From the NCBI GenBank assembly GCA_937910785.1, contig CALDLG010000045.1, positions 1 through 64,000 on the forward strand: DNA of 64,000 bases, given 5' to 3'. Source of the DNA: an uncultured Lachnospiraceae bacterium. Lineage in GTDB: Bacteria > Bacillota > Clostridia > Lachnospirales > Lachnospiraceae. Made by a program: the position numbers and the translations under genes. The notes under the pieces were generated by a model that was given only the letters and a program-made list of their open reading frames with translations, searched no databases and was not told where the DNA came from. Of the stretch, positions 9,466 to 18,797 are shown one piece after another; the first letter of the stretch is position 1; each line of letters begins with the position of its first letter.

Positions 9466-9484
9466 CCAAAAATTTTTGGAACAA
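9461..9484. repeat. Perfect 24-bp palindrome before the phosphoesterase gene
   Basis: The two 12-base arms, TTGTTCCAAAAA and TTTTTGGAACAA, are exact reverse complements with no spacer. The palindrome starts inside the T-run of the gyrA terminator and ends 4 bp before the ribosome binding site of the next gene. It may be an operator or may strengthen termination. Confidence 0.6.
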
Positions 9485-9500
9485 AAACAGGAGAACGAAT

Positions 9501-10358
9501 ATGAAATTGGCGGTTATGGGAGACATTCACAGCAATCATTGTGCATTGGAGGCCTGTATAAGGCATGCGCTTGATCGGATGGTCGATGAATTTATCTTCC
9601 TTGGAGATTATATCAGTGACTGTCCATATCCTCAGAAAACGATGCGGATTATTTATGAGATGCAGAAAAAATATCGATGTCGTTTTATCCGGGGAAATCG
9701 GGAAGATTATATGCTGAATCATCGTAAAAATTCCGAAGAGAGATGGACTTATTGTTCTGCCAGCGGAAATCTGCTGTATACTTATGAGAATTTAAGAGAG
9801 GAGGATTTCCGGTTTTATGAAACACTTGATATTAAAGGAGTTTATGAAAAGGAAGGATATCCTTCTTTCAGGTATTGTCATGGTTCTCTTACATCCAGTA
9901 AGGAACTGCTTCTTCCTGAAAATAAAAATATGAATTTCATCATGGAAAATCTGGATACGGATCTGTTGGTCAGCGGTCATACCCATACGCAGACAAGTGA
10001 GTTATATGGAGGTAAGAAACTGATCCATCCCGGTTCCGTCGGAATACCCTGGTATTATGGTGGAAAAAGTCAGTATATGATTCTGCATGGAACAAATGGA
10101 AAATGGGAAGAGGAATTTTTTCAGCTCGAATATGATGTGAATACGATTAAAAAAGAATTCGAAACTTCCGGGCTCAGCGGGAAGTCTTTCTATTGGGCGA
10201 AATTAAATCTTCATGCCCTTTCTACGGGAGATGATTATACATCGCCCTGTTTACAGCTTGCAGCAAAATTGTGTGAAGAAGGGGAAGGAAGTGTCAGCTG
10301 GCCGGATATTCCGGAGAAATATTGGAAAGCTGCAGCGGAAACATTTGGAATTATCTGA
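9501..10358 (+). CDS. Calcineurin-like metallophosphoesterase
   Basis: This 285-residue protein carries the complete two-metal phosphoesterase motif set: GDIHSN (7-12), GDYIS (35-39), GNRED (65-69), a histidine in CHGSL (H127) and GHTH (159-162). It belongs to the YfcE/MJ0936-like metallophosphatases, which hydrolyse phosphodiesters or phosphomonoesters. The substrate cannot be told from sequence. The ATG at 9501 is chosen because AGGAGA precedes it and the fold starts at MKLAVMGDIH; upstream in-frame codons run through the terminator. The next gene starts 75 bp downstream, so co-transcription is likely. Confidence 0.9.
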   Translation: MKLAVMGDIHSNHCALEACIRHALDRMVDEFIFLGDYISDCPYPQKTMRIIYEMQKKYRCRFIRGNREDYMLNHRKNSEERWTYCSASGNLLYTYENLREEDFRFYETLDIKGVYEKEGYPSFRYCHGSLTSSKELLLPENKNMNFIMENLDTDLLVSGHTHTQTSELYGGKKLIHPGSVGIPWYYGGKSQYMILHGTNGKWEEEFFQLEYDVNTIKKEFETSGLSGKSFYWAKLNLHALSTGDDYTSPCLQLAAKLCEEGEGSVSWPDIPEKYWKAAAETFGII

Positions 10359-10433
10359 AAACTGCAGATGTTTTATAAAAAGAAAATTTTGAAATTACCT
10401 GTTAAAAATCATTTGAAAAGGAAAATAGAAATT

Positions 10434-12146
10434 ATGAAATCATCAGAAGAGTTAAGAAAGAATCTGCGCGCAATCGATCATAGAAGCTATCCTGCCTATA
10501 AGTCTCTGGCAGGCGGCTATTCATTCGGAAAATATATTCTGAATATTGAACATGTACAGGGAGATCCCTTTGCTGCTCCTTCCAGACTGAGCGTGGAGGT
10601 TGCACATAAAGTTGCAGGATTTCCGGAATCATATTATGAGTCAAAATGGGATAAAACGGCTTTGGAGGATTATTTGCTGCGTCGATTTCACAGACAGGTG
10701 GATAAATTCTGTTTTCAGGCAAAGGGTTCCGGAAAAAGCGGTATCATTGCCGTAAGCCGCTGCGGACAGGAAATTTTGGAACGAACGGCCTGTGAAATAC
10801 GGACATCCGGTCTGATTGTCAGATTCGAAGTGGGATTTCCGGCAAATGGTCGTACAATCAATGCGCCGGAACTGGAAAAAATATTATTTGATTTTATTCC
10901 TGTATGCGTGGAACAGAGTCTTTTTTATGAGAAGACACCGAAACAGGAACTGGAAAAAGTAATTTTTCTGGCAGAAGACCAGCATTTTATCAGAGAAGAA
11001 ATGAAAAAGAAGAATCTTGTTGCTTTTGTAGCGGACGGTTCCATGCTGCCGAGGGAAAGCGGTGTTTCCGACCGGCCTTTGAAGGATGGCGTTCTTTTTC
11101 ATGCACCGGAATCAATGGCCGTGACATTGGAACTTCCTCATAAGGGAATGCTCAGAGGAATGGGCATTAAAAAAGGAATTACGCTGATCGTAGGTGGCGG
11201 TTATCATGGAAAATCCACTCTTTTAAAAGCTCTGGAGCGGGGTGTTTATGATCATATTGCCGGAGATGGAAGAGAATATGTCATTACGGAAGAAACCGCA
11301 TTAAAGCTTCGTGCGGAAGATGGCAGAAAAATTACGAATACGGATATTTCCCTTTTTATCAATCATCTTCCGAACGGTAAAAATACCGAAAAATTTTGTA
11401 CGTTGGATGCCAGCGGAAGCACTTCTCAGGCGGCAAATATCGTGGAGGGAATTGAAGCGGGAAGCAGGCTTTTTCTGATCGATGAGGATACATCCGCCAC
11501 AAATTTTATGGTGCGGGATGAATTGATGCAGAGAATCGTTGCGAGAGAGAAGGAACCGATTACGCCTTTTCTGGAACGTGCGGTCGATTTGTACGAAAAA
11601 GCCGGAATTTCTGCGATTCTGGTAGTTGGAAGCTGTGGCTCTTATTTTCATATTGCGGATAAGATTATTCAGATGGATTCTTATAAAGCGATTGATATTA
11701 CCGACCGGACAAAAGAAATTATAAAAGAATATCCTGTACCGGCCGTCAGCGCTCCGGGATTTCATCTTCCAACCGGAAAACGGGAAATTAATTTGTCCGG
11801 TTCCGTTCAAAAGCGAAAAACCTATCGCGGAAATGGTTATGTGGAAGAGCGTTTGAAGATCAGGCGAATGGGAAAAACGGCATTTTCGATCGGAAAAGAA
11901 AATCTGGATCTGCGTTATGTGGAACAGCTGGTGGATGAAGAGCAGACCCAGACTCTTGCTTATCTTCTGCGTTATGCGAAAGAACATTACGGGGATGGAA
12001 CAAATGATGTAACAGGCGTTGTAAAAGCGCTTGATAATATTTTAAAGACAAAAGGGCTTGCGGGTATCTGCGATAAAGGAAATGTGCCCTCCGGCCTTGC
12101 AATGCCGAGGGCACAGGAAATATTCGCATGCTTTAATCGCTATTAA
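10434..12146 (+). CDS. ABC-class ATPase, PF09818 family
   Basis: The 570-residue protein belongs to the predicted ABC-class ATPases of COG3044/PF09818. The N-terminal part holds the conserved block YSFGKYILNIEHVQGDPFA (about 29-47). The P-loop GGGYHGKST is at 254-262, and an acidic Walker-B-like segment FLIDEDTSATNFM lies further on. There are no membrane segments. The biochemical role of the family is not established. The ATG at 10434 follows AAAGGAAA; an earlier in-frame ATG at 10368 would add 22 lysine-rich residues and is less likely. A strong hairpin (12084-12114) lies within its last codons. Confidence 0.85.
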   Translation: MKSSEELRKNLRAIDHRSYPAYKSLAGGYSFGKYILNIEHVQGDPFAAPSRLSVEVAHKVAGFPESYYESKWDKTALEDYLLRRFHRQVDKFCFQAKGSGKSGIIAVSRCGQEILERTACEIRTSGLIVRFEVGFPANGRTINAPELEKILFDFIPVCVEQSLFYEKTPKQELEKVIFLAEDQHFIREEMKKKNLVAFVADGSMLPRESGVSDRPLKDGVLFHAPESMAVTLELPHKGMLRGMGIKKGITLIVGGGYHGKSTLLKALERGVYDHIAGDGREYVITEETALKLRAEDGRKITNTDISLFINHLPNGKNTEKFCTLDASGSTSQAANIVEGIEAGSRLFLIDEDTSATNFMVRDELMQRIVAREKEPITPFLERAVDLYEKAGISAILVVGSCGSYFHIADKIIQMDSYKAIDITDRTKEIIKEYPVPAVSAPGFHLPTGKREINLSGSVQKRKTYRGNGYVEERLKIRRMGKTAFSIGKENLDLRYVEQLVDEEQTQTLAYLLRYAKEHYGDGTNDVTGVVKALDNILKTKGLAGICDKGNVPSGLAMPRAQEIFACFNRY

Positions 12147-12158
12147 GGCAGGAAAAAT

Positions 12159-12770
12159 TTATACGATTTTTTCAAAATCCGAAACGCCATGTTTACACCA
12201 GGGACAGATAAAATCAGGAGGCAGTTCTTCTCCTTCATAAACATAGCCGCATACAATACAGCGCCATCCTTTTATTTTCGAAGCGGGTTCGGAAACGGGC
12301 TTCGGTTTTACAAATTCGTGATAGTAAGAGTAAGTCATCGGTTTCTCATCGGAAATAACATCCGCATCCGTAACAAGCGCGGTGAAAAGCATATGCGTTC
12401 CAAGATCCTGTGAATGAGTTATTTTGCAATCCAGATATGCTGTCGTATGTTCTTTCAGATAAGGGAGCTCCTGTCCCGTCAGTTGAAAAGGAATGTCGAC
12501 GAATTTGTCAATATTCCGTCCGCTTTGAAAGCCAAAACGCTGAAAGAGGGAAAAAGGAGCCGATTCGGAAAGAACGGATATGGATGCCATTCCCGATTTT
12601 TGGATCAGATCACAGGTCAGATTTTGTTTATTGATTGCAATGATGACTTGTTTTGGGTCATCCGTTACCTGTGTTACGGTATTGATAATGCAGCCGTTCA
12701 TTTTGGAATCTGCTTTTGCGGCCGCTACATAGAGACCGTAAGATAATTGAAAAAAAGCTTTCTGATTCAT
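12159..12770 (-). CDS. Flavin reductase-rubredoxin fusion (high molecular weight rubredoxin type)
   Basis: The N-terminal ~150 residues are a flavin reductase-like FMN-binding split-barrel domain (FFQLSYGLYV, then CIINTVTQVTDDP). The C-terminal 36 residues are a complete rubredoxin with cysteines at 171, 174, 189 and 192 (CIVC and CPWC). Moorella Hrb has this domain order and passes electrons from NAD(P)H to flavodiiron proteins, reducing O2 or NO. That role is inferred here by architecture; no flavodiiron gene is in the window. The start is unclear: ATG 12770 (MNQKAFFQ) matches the family best, and ATG 12782 adds four residues. A GC-rich inverted repeat (TGTGCG/CGCACA) lies just upstream. 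The gene converges on the ATPase gene, 12 bp away. Confidence 0.88.
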   Translation of the reverse strand: MNQKAFFQLSYGLYVAAAKADSKMNGCIINTVTQVTDDPKQVIIAINKQNLTCDLIQKSGMASISVLSESAPFSLFQRFGFQSGRNIDKFVDIPFQLTGQELPYLKEHTTAYLDCKITHSQDLGTHMLFTALVTDADVISDEKPMTYSYYHEFVKPKPVSEPASKIKGWRCIVCGYVYEGEELPPDFICPWCKHGVSDFEKIV

Positions 12771-13043
12771 AAATATACCCATCTGTGCGCTGCGCCGCAC
12801 ACTAAAATCTGTTGTTGAATACGCATTTTTATTCAACCTTTATCGTGTCTTTATCGATTTTGAATTTCTTATTTTATTTTGATATTCTTATTAAATTTTC
12901 ATAAGAATACCAAAAAAGAATATGATTCAAATAGTATACAGAAAAATTCTTTTTTTATACTTGTCCATTTGTTTCATATCCTTTTTTCTATTTTAATATT
13001 TAATGGAAATTTTCTTCGACGGAAAGAAAGGGGCTGTATTTTA

Positions 13044-14408
13044 ATGAATTTTGCAAATGCGGAAGAAAAAAGAAATTACATGTTGGAAACGCCGGTTAAA
13101 AAACTGGTATGTACATTGGCGGGTCCTACAATTCTGAGTATGCTGATTACTTCTTTTTATAATATGGTGGATACATTTTTCGTCGGAAGAATAGATACAC
13201 AGGCAACCGGTGCGGTCGGAATTGTCTTTTCCGTAATGGCGATTATTCAGGCCGTAGGTTTTTTCTTCGGCCATGGTTCCGGCAATTACATATCCAGAAA
13301 ATTGGGCGCAAAGGAAACGGAAGAAGCCGGGAAAATGGCGGCTGTCGGTTTTTTCACAGCATTTATTGCCGGAGTTTTATTAATGGCGGCAGGTCTGATT
13401 TTTGTCAGACCATTGGCCATATTGCTTGGTTCGACCGATACGATACTGCCCTATACGGTGACTTATCTGTGGATTATTCTGCTCGGTACGCCGGCCATGA
13501 CAACCTCTCTTGTATTGAATAATCAAATGCGGTATCAGGGAAGCGCTTTTTACGCAATGATTGGAATCGTTTCCGGTGCGGTACTTAACATGGCGCTTGA
13601 TCCGATTCTGATTTTCGTTTGTCAGCTTGGCATTGCCGGAGCTGCGTTAGCGACAACAATCAGTCAGTACGTCAGTTTTGCGCTTCTTTTGATTATGATT
13701 CGAAGGGGCGGCAATCTGCAGATTCGTTTCAGTAATTTTAAACCGAGTCTGTATTTTTATAAAGAAATGATAAGGGGAGGCACTCCTTCTTTGTGCAGAC
13801 AGGGACTTGCGAGTCTGGCGGCTGTTTTTCTGAACCGTACGGCCGGTTTTTATGGGGATGCGGCGATTGCCGGTATGTCAATCGTATCGAGGATTTCGAT
13901 GTTTGCGAATTCCGCATTAATTGGATTCGGTCAGGGATTTCAGCCTGTCTGTGGTTTCAATTTTGGCGCCGGCAAGAATGACAGAGTGCTGGAGGCATTT
14001 TGGTTTTGCGTAAAATATGCTTTTGTATTTCTTTTGATTGTCGGAACCGCGGGATTTATTTTTGCGCCGGAATTGATAACTTTGTTCCGAAAAGACGATC
14101 TGGATGTTATTGAAGTCGGAACGGCGGCCCTACGATATCAGGTGGTTGCTTTTCCATTAAATGCCTGGATCATTATGTGTAATATGATGCTGCAGTCTGT
14201 GGGGAAAGGGTTGAAAGCTTCCATTGTGGCATCGGCCAGACAGGGGCTTTGCTTTATTCCGCTGATAATGATATTGCCGCGCTTTTTTGGGCTTTTCGGT
14301 GTGGAGATCTGTCAGGCGGCTTCGGATGTCCTGACGCTTGTTATTTCTGTGCCGATTGGAATGAGTGTTATCAAAGATATGCAGAAGCAGGTTATGGAAA
14401 AGGTTTAA
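13044..14408 (+). CDS. MATE family multidrug efflux transporter
   Basis: This 454-residue multi-pass membrane protein matches the MepA-like branch of MATE transporters: PVKKLVCTLAGPTILSML near the start, then SFYNMVDTFFVGRI, and GFGQGFQPVCGFNFGA in the second half. MATE proteins export cationic drugs or metabolites using Na+ or H+ gradients. The ATG at 13044 is preceded by GAAAGGGG. An in-frame extension to 12879 lacks a ribosome binding site and family similarity. The 200 bp upstream are AT-rich and contain the divergent promoter region shared with the flavin reductase gene, but no clear elements stood out. Confidence 0.93.
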   Translation: MNFANAEEKRNYMLETPVKKLVCTLAGPTILSMLITSFYNMVDTFFVGRIDTQATGAVGIVFSVMAIIQAVGFFFGHGSGNYISRKLGAKETEEAGKMAAVGFFTAFIAGVLLMAAGLIFVRPLAILLGSTDTILPYTVTYLWIILLGTPAMTTSLVLNNQMRYQGSAFYAMIGIVSGAVLNMALDPILIFVCQLGIAGAALATTISQYVSFALLLIMIRRGGNLQIRFSNFKPSLYFYKEMIRGGTPSLCRQGLASLAAVFLNRTAGFYGDAAIAGMSIVSRISMFANSALIGFGQGFQPVCGFNFGAGKNDRVLEAFWFCVKYAFVFLLIVGTAGFIFAPELITLFRKDDLDVIEVGTAALRYQVVAFPLNAWIIMCNMMLQSVGKGLKASIVASARQGLCFIPLIMILPRFFGLFGVEICQAASDVLTLVISVPIGMSVIKDMQKQVMEKV

Positions 14409-14430
14409 AATGTATGATTGGATTTCAGGA

Positions 14431-14465
14431 AACGGCGCATTCTCTCAAAGAACACGCCGTTTTTT
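14431..14465 (+). terminator. Intrinsic terminator after the MATE gene
   Basis: A 7-bp GC-rich stem (AACGGCG / CGCCGTT) with a 17-base loop is followed by TTTTT. It lies between convergent genes. Confidence 0.8.
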
Positions 14466-14496
14466 CAGTCATATGAAATTTCTTACAACAGATATC

Positions 14497-15687
14497 TTAA
14501 TTTGTATAATTATCAAAATATCCCTGAATCAGAATAACCGGAGTTCCTTTATCGCCGGAACCGCTTGTTAAGTCGCATAAGGAGCCGATTAAATCTGTCA
14601 GTCTTCTCGGTGTGGTGCCCTGAGAAGCCATATCGCCTACCAGATTGTCTTTTTTCTCTCTGATGCGGTTGGATATTGCTTCTTTCAGCGCTTCGCCGGA
14701 AAGATCCTTAAAGTCGTTATCCGCAAGATATTTCAGTTTTACTTCGTTAGGCGTTCCGTCGAGACCGGGCGTACTGGCAGGGGATACACAGGGGTCTGCA
14801 AGTTCCCATATTTTTCCGACAGGATCTTTGAAAGCTCCGTCCCCGTATACCATAACTTCTACATTTTTACCGGTTCTGTTCAGAATTTCTTTCTGAATGT
14901 TCATTACCAGATCAGTACATTCTCTTGGGAAGAGCTTAATCATATCTTCCGTCGATTTATTGGAACCGAGCAGGCCGTATTTTTCGTTGCATCCGCTTCC
15001 GTTTACAGGATTTGTCAGAATGTCGTCCATTCCTATAACGATTTCTGCACCCGCCGCTTTCAAAAGTCTCTTGGTGCGCATTCTCGTGTGGATATCACAA
15101 TTTAAGACCTTCTTTGTGTAAGGGAGAATGCTTCTGCAGTCGTTTGCAAATATGATTTCCACTTCCGCGCCTGCTTCTTTGATCAGATTTCCATAATAAT
15201 CTACATAATCCACACCTGTGAAAGGATGTTTGTTTTCTCCGAAGAGTTCACGATATTTTTCAAGCGTGAGCACGTCGCTGTAGGGATTGATTCCCGCTTC
15301 ATCCAGTTTATCCAGAGAAACGAGCTCATTTCCCACTTCGTCGCTCGGATAGCTGAGCATCAGAACGACCTTTTTTGCTCCCATTGCAATACCGCGCAGG
15401 CAGATTGCAAAGCGGTTTCTGGATAAGATCGGAAAGATAACGCCGATTGTCTCTCCGCCGAGTTTTGTTCTGACATCCTCCGCGATCGCTTCCACCGATG
15501 CGTAATTGCCCTGTGCCCTTGCTACAATTGATTCCGTTACTGCGATAACATCTTTGTCACGCAGATGAAAGCCTTCGCTTTCCGCTGCCTCCAGTACACT
15601 GTCCGTAACGATTTTTACCAGATCATCGCCTTCCCGGATAATGGGACAGCGGATACCTCTGGATACGGTTCCTACTTTTCTTTCCAT
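14497..15687 (-). CDS. CofE-like (coenzyme F420-0:L-glutamate ligase family) protein
   Basis: The 396-residue protein matches the CofE/FbiB ligase family (PF01996). The N-terminal part holds ITVTESIVARAQG-like substrate-loop sequence (VIAVTESIVARAQGN), and the middle has a metal- and phosphate-binding region with NPVNGSGCNEKYGLLGSNKS. In methanogens and actinomycetes CofE adds glutamate to F420. Clostridia carry long homologues without known F420 synthesis, so the true substrate is unknown and it may ligate glutamate to another acceptor. AAAGGAGA precedes the ATG by about 12 bases. It is probably monocistronic. Confidence 0.8.
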   Translation of the reverse strand: MERKVGTVSRGIRCPIIREGDDLVKIVTDSVLEAAESEGFHLRDKDVIAVTESIVARAQGNYASVEAIAEDVRTKLGGETIGVIFPILSRNRFAICLRGIAMGAKKVVLMLSYPSDEVGNELVSLDKLDEAGINPYSDVLTLEKYRELFGENKHPFTGVDYVDYYGNLIKEAGAEVEIIFANDCRSILPYTKKVLNCDIHTRMRTKRLLKAAGAEIVIGMDDILTNPVNGSGCNEKYGLLGSNKSTEDMIKLFPRECTDLVMNIQKEILNRTGKNVEVMVYGDGAFKDPVGKIWELADPCVSPASTPGLDGTPNEVKLKYLADNDFKDLSGEALKEAISNRIREKKDNLVGDMASQGTTPRRLTDLIGSLCDLTSGSGDKGTPVILIQGYFDNYTN

Positions 15688-15830
15688 AATTATACCAATT
15701 CTCCTTTCCCAGTCTGTAATCGGCTACAGACTTTTCCCTTAGTAAGACTCTGACATCATTTTTATGCTTCGCCAGCGCTTTTTATTACCACCACAGACTA
15801 TTATAATATAACGAAAGGAAAAGTAAAAGC

Positions 15831-17396
15831 TTAAAATCCGCCTTTCTTTTTCGCATAATAAATGGAAAAATTAAAGTTTCGAATTCCCATTTGATCGGAT
15901 TTATGATCAATGCGCCGGTAAAAATCATACATCCAGGATCCATCCGTGTGATCCGGCAGATAACAGGGATTCAGGTCTTCATTCAATAAAACAGGCGCTG
16001 CGTCGGCCGAAAGGGTAGAAAGATAATACAGGTTCCCATATTTTCTGTTGTCGCCGCTGTCAGATTCCATATCGATTGTATTCATGTTATACCGGGCAAT
16101 CCAGTAATCCGGGTGGGAAAATGAAAGTCCGATATAAAAGATGGTAACAACTGCCACGCTGTAAAAAAACAGCGGAAAATGCTGAAAATAAATATAAACC
16201 GTAATGCCTGTCATCAGCAGAAAAATTACAACAAGCGACCATATCACAAAGATTCTTAAAAAAGTCAGGTGATAAGTGGCAATGTACATAAACATTCTAA
16301 GGGCGCTCGATAAGATCATGATAAAAGTACAGCCGCTGATGATGGTAAGAATAATCTTTAAAATCAGATTATCCTTGAAAAAATGCAGACAGGCAAGCAC
16401 GAGGATCAGATTGATCAGGCAGACCGCAAGGAGCTGGAAAAATCCCTGTCTTGCATAAGCGGCATAAGTATACCCTCCGGGAAGCTGCATATTGCCGACA
16501 AACAGATAGATAATCTGTATCAGACTGAAAATCATATAAACAATGGAAAGCATACCGGTGACTGTAATTGCGATAAGAGGTTCTCCGGTTTTTCTTACCG
16601 TAACATCTTCCGGTACGGTTTTTTTGCACAAAGCGGTGAGAAAAGCATAGGAAACAAAAAGTACCGTTGCGAATAAACAGGTAATCCTGATCATTTCCGT
16701 AAAGGAAATGTCAAAGTATAAAAGCTTCATCAGCATATTGCGGAACACTACATCGGCGCTTCCAAGAAGGGCTGTTATCACGATCAGAATTGGTATCGCG
16801 ATGGAAAAACCTATCAAAATATAAAAGATATTGTTATTTTTAGCGTCTTTTTTCAGTTTTTGGGCATCATAAAAAGACTTCAGATCACTTAAAGATGAGA
16901 AAATGCAGGTAAAAGAGCATCCGATTGTGCGCAGAATGGCTCCCAGATATTTCGGAAAATTCCATTCGGCATCGTAATAAAGCGTGTGCAGTATTAAAAT
17001 AAAGGTCAGTAAAAAGATGCCCAGTTTATTCATCCACAACAGTTCGGAAGAATCGGTGCAGCAATTAGAAATGCCTAACAGGATAATGCCGATCATATAG
17101 AAAAGACTGTTTTTTTTGTATGGAACCCCTAACTTTTTCATAGATAAGAAGAAATAGCAAAGGGTTCCGACGACGAAAAAAGGGTATGTGATGCCTGATG
17201 CATTCCGATACAGACAGAATGTATAAAAGAGCGCATAAAGAATGCTGGCGGGTCCGAAGAAGGCAAACTGTTTCTTCATCTGTCTGGTCAGTATGGTTTC
17301 TTCCTTTTTCGTTTCTTCTTTCATGCTTTCTTCCTGATGGAAATAATTGTTTACAACATAGGAATTTTCCTGATTGGTCCGATATGATTCGTTCAT
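15831..17396 (-). CDS. Multi-pass membrane protein, DUF4153/DUF4173 type
   Basis: This 521-residue protein has about 45-50 polar N-terminal residues, then roughly ten or more hydrophobic segments, ending in a short soluble tail. The pattern and the clostridial context fit the DUF4153/DUF4173 families of unknown function. Its ATG overlaps the stop of the small HTH regulator gene (ATGA), so the two are translationally coupled. With the DUF2975 gene upstream it forms a three-gene leftward unit. No enzymatic motif was seen. Confidence 0.75.
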   Translation of the reverse strand: MNESYRTNQENSYVVNNYFHQEESMKEETKKEETILTRQMKKQFAFFGPASILYALFYTFCLYRNASGITYPFFVVGTLCYFFLSMKKLGVPYKKNSLFYMIGIILLGISNCCTDSSELLWMNKLGIFLLTFILILHTLYYDAEWNFPKYLGAILRTIGCSFTCIFSSLSDLKSFYDAQKLKKDAKNNNIFYILIGFSIAIPILIVITALLGSADVVFRNMLMKLLYFDISFTEMIRITCLFATVLFVSYAFLTALCKKTVPEDVTVRKTGEPLIAITVTGMLSIVYMIFSLIQIIYLFVGNMQLPGGYTYAAYARQGFFQLLAVCLINLILVLACLHFFKDNLILKIILTIISGCTFIMILSSALRMFMYIATYHLTFLRIFVIWSLVVIFLLMTGITVYIYFQHFPLFFYSVAVVTIFYIGLSFSHPDYWIARYNMNTIDMESDSGDNRKYGNLYYLSTLSADAAPVLLNEDLNPCYLPDHTDGSWMYDFYRRIDHKSDQMGIRNFNFSIYYAKKKGGF

Positions 17397-17623
17397 GATT
17401 CATCCTCCTTTTTTTCTTCATCTTCCGTATATTGCAGAAGATCGCCGGGCTGGCAGTTTAATGCTTTACAGATTGCTTCCAGTGTGGAAAAACGAATGGC
17501 TTTTGCCTTATTGTTTTTCAGAATGGAAAGGTTGGCTAACGTAATATCAACTTCTCCTGCGAGTTCCGTCAGGCTTTTTTTACGCATTGCCATCATAACA
17601 TCCAGATTGATGATAATTGCCAT
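17393..17623 (-). CDS. Small HTH regulator (YozG-like, XRE/Cro type)
   Basis: This 76-residue protein is little more than one helix-turn-helix: SLTELAGEVDITLANLSILK followed by KAIRFSTLEAICKALNCQPGD. It matches the YozG-like regulators that are often found beside DUF2975 membrane proteins. A GTG start at 17635 would add four residues, but the AAGGAG site lies one base from that GTG and 13 bases from the ATG at 17623, and the family begins MAIIxNLDVMMA. It probably controls its own operon. Confidence 0.88.
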   Translation of the reverse strand: MAIIINLDVMMAMRKKSLTELAGEVDITLANLSILKNNKAKAIRFSTLEAICKALNCQPGDLLQYTEDEEKKEDES

Positions 17624-17644
17624 TTTGATCGCCACGCTCCTTCC

Positions 17645-18091
17645 TTATATTGTTAAGTCATTGTCGAGTTTATAGGTAATTGCCTTATCGAATACCCGCG
17701 CGAGCACTTTGCTGAACAGACCGGCGATTACGAAAACCAGAATAACGATGAAAATGGCAGGCGTGATATAGATGAAGAGGCGGCAGGCAGTGATGAGCGC
17801 GATACAGAAGCTGTAGATGCTCATTTTATTCAGGCTTTCCACGTTTTCTTTGATGAAACAGTCATCCATAATGACGGAAAGAAACATTTTCCGCAGCTCA
17901 TGCAGAATCAATACCGCAAAAATGCCTGACAGAAAGAGAACAACGAGCAGAGAATAAAAATTGTTTCTGAAATAGGAATTATAGATTCCGTAGAATTTGA
18001 TAGAAAATGGCAAAGTAGCGGTAACAATCATACCTGCAAAGTACATAAAATCCAGTAAATATTTGGTAAACAGGGTGAGTCTGTCTTTCAT
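17645..18091 (-). CDS. DUF2975 membrane protein
   Basis: This is a 148-residue protein with four hydrophobic segments (near residues 15-35, 50-70, 90-110 and 115-135), matching DUF2975. These proteins pair with YozG-like regulators, and the pair may act as a membrane-linked sensing unit, which is unproven. A strong AAAGGAGGT site sits before the ATG at 18091. The regulator gene begins 21 bp downstream. Confidence 0.82.
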   Translation of the reverse strand: MKDRLTLFTKYLLDFMYFAGMIVTATLPFSIKFYGIYNSYFRNNFYSLLVVLFLSGIFAVLILHELRKMFLSVIMDDCFIKENVESLNKMSIYSFCIALITACRLFIYITPAIFIVILVFVIAGLFSKVLARVFDKAITYKLDNDLTI

Positions 18092-18272
18092 GGTATACCT
18101 CCTTTTTCCATAATATAGCATGGTAAATCATGAATGTCAACAAATTTTTATTGAAAAACAATAAATACTTATTTTGATTCGATAATGTGAAAAAGAAAGT
18201 ATATGTGATAAACTTTTTACGGGACCAAAACGTTATTTAAGTGTAAGGCGTTTTACGAAGGGAAAAGAACAG

Positions 18273-18761
18273 GTGACAGATAAAGAACTGATTGCAAAAG
18301 TTCATAACGGAGATAAGGAATCTCTGGATGTCATTATTCGGAAATACTATGATGAAATCTATCGTTTCTGTCTGTATCTGACAGGACAGGAAACGGATTC
18401 CTATGATATCGTTCAGGAGGTATTTCTGAAATTTATCAGGCATGTGGATTCTTACCGGTATCAGAATCTGAAAGGCTATCTGTTGATGATCGCCCGTAAT
18501 TCCTGCTATGACTATTTCCGGCATAAAAAAGAGACCGTTGATATTGAGGAAATGGAAGAAGCCGGAAAGGAAGATGAGGGAATCTTGCAGGTAGAAGATG
18601 AAATGCTGCTGCAGCAGGCATTAACCCGTATTTCACCGGAGCAGAGGGAGGTAATTATTCTGAGGATTCAGGAGGGATTTCAGTATTCGGAGATTGCAGC
18701 AATCCTTGGGTGTAATCTTTCGACGGTAAAATCCCGTTATTTTCAGGGTATTCGTAACTGA
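18273..18761 (+). CDS. ECF-type RNA polymerase sigma factor
   Basis: The 162-residue protein has region 2 (YDEIYRFCLYLTGQETDSYDIVQEVFLKFI, read in parts, about 28-58) and region 4 (ISPEQREVIILRIQEGFQYSEIAAILGC, ending in STVKSRYFQGIRN). It starts at GTG with GAAGGGAAAAG upstream. The C-terminus stops soon after the region 4 helix, slightly shorter than usual. It is followed by a membrane protein and an ABC transporter, so it probably switches on this export unit. No recognisable zinc anti-sigma gene is adjacent. Confidence 0.92.
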   Translation: MTDKELIAKVHNGDKESLDVIIRKYYDEIYRFCLYLTGQETDSYDIVQEVFLKFIRHVDSYRYQNLKGYLLMIARNSCYDYFRHKKETVDIEEMEEAGKEDEGILQVEDEMLLQQALTRISPEQREVIILRIQEGFQYSEIAAILGCNLSTVKSRYFQGIRN

Positions 18762-18797
18762 GCAGACTGTTTGAACAGAGAAAGGTGTGATAACAGA

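Noticed and set aside
12084..12114. Hairpin near the end of the PF09818 ATPase gene as a terminator
   Set aside because: It lies within the coding region, about 30 bp before the stop, with no T-run after it.
12771..12836. TTG start at 12836 for the rubredoxin-flavin reductase
   Set aside because: The AAGG site abuts that codon directly and the added residues are unlike the family.
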